A stretch of DNA of 64,000 nt from an uncultured Clostridia bacterium. Its GTDB lineage: Bacteria; Bacillota; Clostridia; Christensenellales; Borkfalkiaceae. Below the pieces are notes generated by a model. It saw only the letters and a program-made list of their open reading frames with translations. It searched no databases and had not been told where the DNA came from. The position numbers and the translations under genes are program-made. Positions 62,963 through 64,000 of the stretch are shown in pieces. Positions within the stretch are counted from its first letter, which is position 1, and every line of letters starts with the position of its first letter. The DNA is taken from the NCBI GenBank assembly GCA_944343275.1, contig CALVMH010000002.1:1-64000 (forward strand), given 5' to 3'.

Positions 62963-63883
62963 TTACACATCTACGCCCGCCCGCTTTGCAAACGCCTCGG
63001 CTTCGGTACGGGTGGGAATGGCGCACTGTGCGCCGCGGCGGGTGACCGTCACGGCGGACGCCGCACTTGCAAAGCGCATGGCGGTCTGCACATCCGCCCC
63101 CTCCGAAAGGCGGGTGACGAACGCGCCCACATAGGTGTCGCCCGCGGCAGTGGTATCCACCGCCTTGGCAGGCACGATGTCCGCACGGCGGAACACGCCC
63201 CCGCTCACACAGGCAGAGCCCTCCGTCCCCAGCGTGATGAGCACGTTCCCGACGCCGCATGCACCGAGCTTTTCCGCACAGCGGCGGATGCTCTCTTCAT
63301 CCGAGGGATAGATGCCCGTATAAAATTCCGCCTCCGTCTGATTGGGCGTGAACCAATCGCAGTCACGGTAGACCTCGGCGGGCAGCACGGCGGCGGGCGC
63401 GGGGTTGAGCACGGTGATCATGCCCTTCGCTTTCGCCGCTTTCAGCGCATACGCCACGGTGGGAACGGGGATCTCCAGCTGCACGAGCAGATAATCCCCC
63501 GCCCGCGCGTCCGCGAGCGCCCTGTCCACGAGTGCCTTATCGGGGCAGGCGTTGGCGCCCGCGTCGAGGATGATGCGGTTATCGCCGCCCGCCACGACGA
63601 TGACCGCAATGCCGCTGGGAACGTCCTCCCGTCGGACGACATAGCCGTCATGCACGCCGTAACGTCCGAGCGCGTCGAGAAGTTCTTTGCCGAACGCCGT
63701 TCCGACGCATCCGACCATATACGCCTCGCCGCCCAGCTTGGCGACCGCGACCGCCTGATTGGCGCCCTTGCCGCCCGGATTCGTCATGAACCCTTCGCCC
63801 GTGAGCGTCTCGCCCCCCTCCGGAATGCGCGGCGCGCGGATGACGAGGTCCATGTTGAGACTTCCAACAATATAAATACGCAT
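62963..63883 (-). CDS. rbsK: Ribokinase
   Basis: PfkB-family sugar kinase (306 residues) phosphorylating ribose. It shows VGSLNMDLVIRAPRIPEGGET, the GGKGANQAVAVAKLGG motif, and the catalytic base in DTTAAGDTYVGAF. The start MRIYIVG follows AAGGGGG. No ribose transporter is in the window; genes to the right are cut off. Confidence 0.94.
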   Translation of the reverse strand: MRIYIVGSLNMDLVIRAPRIPEGGETLTGEGFMTNPGGKGANQAVAVAKLGGEAYMVGCVGTAFGKELLDALGRYGVHDGYVVRREDVPSGIAVIVVAGGDNRIILDAGANACPDKALVDRALADARAGDYLLVQLEIPVPTVAYALKAAKAKGMITVLNPAPAAVLPAEVYRDCDWFTPNQTEAEFYTGIYPSDEESIRRCAEKLGACGVGNVLITLGTEGSACVSGGVFRRADIVPAKAVDTTAAGDTYVGAFVTRLSEGADVQTAMRFASAASAVTVTRRGAQCAIPTRTEAEAFAKRAGVDV

Positions 63884-63905
63884 ATTGCCCCCTTTTTCTG
63901 CTTTA

Positions 63906-63934
63906 TTTATAGCATATCGGCGGACATTTGTCAA
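63906..63934 (-). promoter_or_regulatory. Promoter of the ribokinase gene
   Basis: TTGACA, 17 bases, TATAAA. Confidence 0.7.
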
Positions 63935-63970
63935 CAAGTGTGCGGAAAATTCCTGCCCCGCGCGCCGCCG

Positions 63971-64000
63971 AAAAAAGACCGCGGATCGTATCCGCGGTCT
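63971..64000 (-). terminator. Terminator of a minus-strand gene beyond the right edge
   Basis: AGACCGCGGAT-ACG-ATCCGCGGTCT with a TTTTTT tail on the minus strand. Confidence 0.7.

Overview
The window looks like chromosome from a fairly GC-rich member of the Clostridia (Bacillota), possibly Christensenellales-like. This is inferred from gene content and signals, not from any database search. The evidence is an rnfCDGEAB operon, a T-box on thrS, an infC-rpmI-rplT operon with a leader attenuator, a YtxC-like sporulation gene upstream of thrS, MinD/MinE, AUG/GUG starts with strong AGGAGG ribosome sites, and many TTGACA-17-TATAAT promoters. TGA is used as a normal stop.

Layout. 1-7.1 kb is a decaying integrated mobile element. 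On the minus strand it carries the start of a serine recombinase, a PIN-like/ImmA-IrrE pair, a DUF4143 AAA ATPase and an XRE repressor. On the plus strand it carries an internally deleted DNA methyltransferase, a C-terminal fragment, a long structured untranslated region, a frame-shifted MobV relaxase and a 53-residue partner. It ends near tRNA-Glu(CTC). 7.3-15.3 kb is housekeeping: an InlB-repeat lipoprotein, the tyrS-yigZ-ilvE operon with a tyrosine-rich leader-peptide attenuator, a WYL regulator and proA. 15.4-20.7 kb is an AT-richer accessory island with two HTH-led operons. One encodes HTH, VWA, an InlB/EVE-like fusion and an SRA/YDG-like protein. The other encodes HTH, a protein of unknown family and an acidic-tailed membrane protein.

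20.8-36.4 kb holds translation genes (yebC, an SpoU-type rRNA methylase, rplT, rpmI, infC, thrS, ytxC, leuS), a lipoprotein broken at a poly-G tract, an ATP-grasp ligase, clpB, the ilvA-ridA pair, and tRNA-Val and tRNA-Ala. 36.5-46.8 kb holds degV, minE-minD, a MacB-like ABC exporter with its MarR regulator, a THUMP methyltransferase, two tandem CNNM/CorC-like proteins and a TtcA-like thiolase. 46.8-53.4 kb holds a TrxB-like flavoprotein, divergent from a Gx transporter that leads the complete Rnf operon. A 0.8-kb repeat-rich noncoding stretch follows. 54.2-64 kb holds a small membrane protein, glf, an HtrA-like lipoprotein protease, rarA, a GT2-plsY envelope operon, a two-component system and ribokinase.

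How parts work together. tyrS carries what reads as a classical attenuator: four Tyr codons, competing hairpins and a U-run terminator. IlvA and RidA are paired so that the enamine made by IlvA can be removed. The two-component regulator gene and the GT2-plsY operon share the same TTAA-type direct repeat in the same register to the -10, suggesting a small envelope regulon. Several promoters put the -10 only 6-7 nt before the start codon, suggesting leaderless mRNAs alongside Shine-Dalgarno-led ones.
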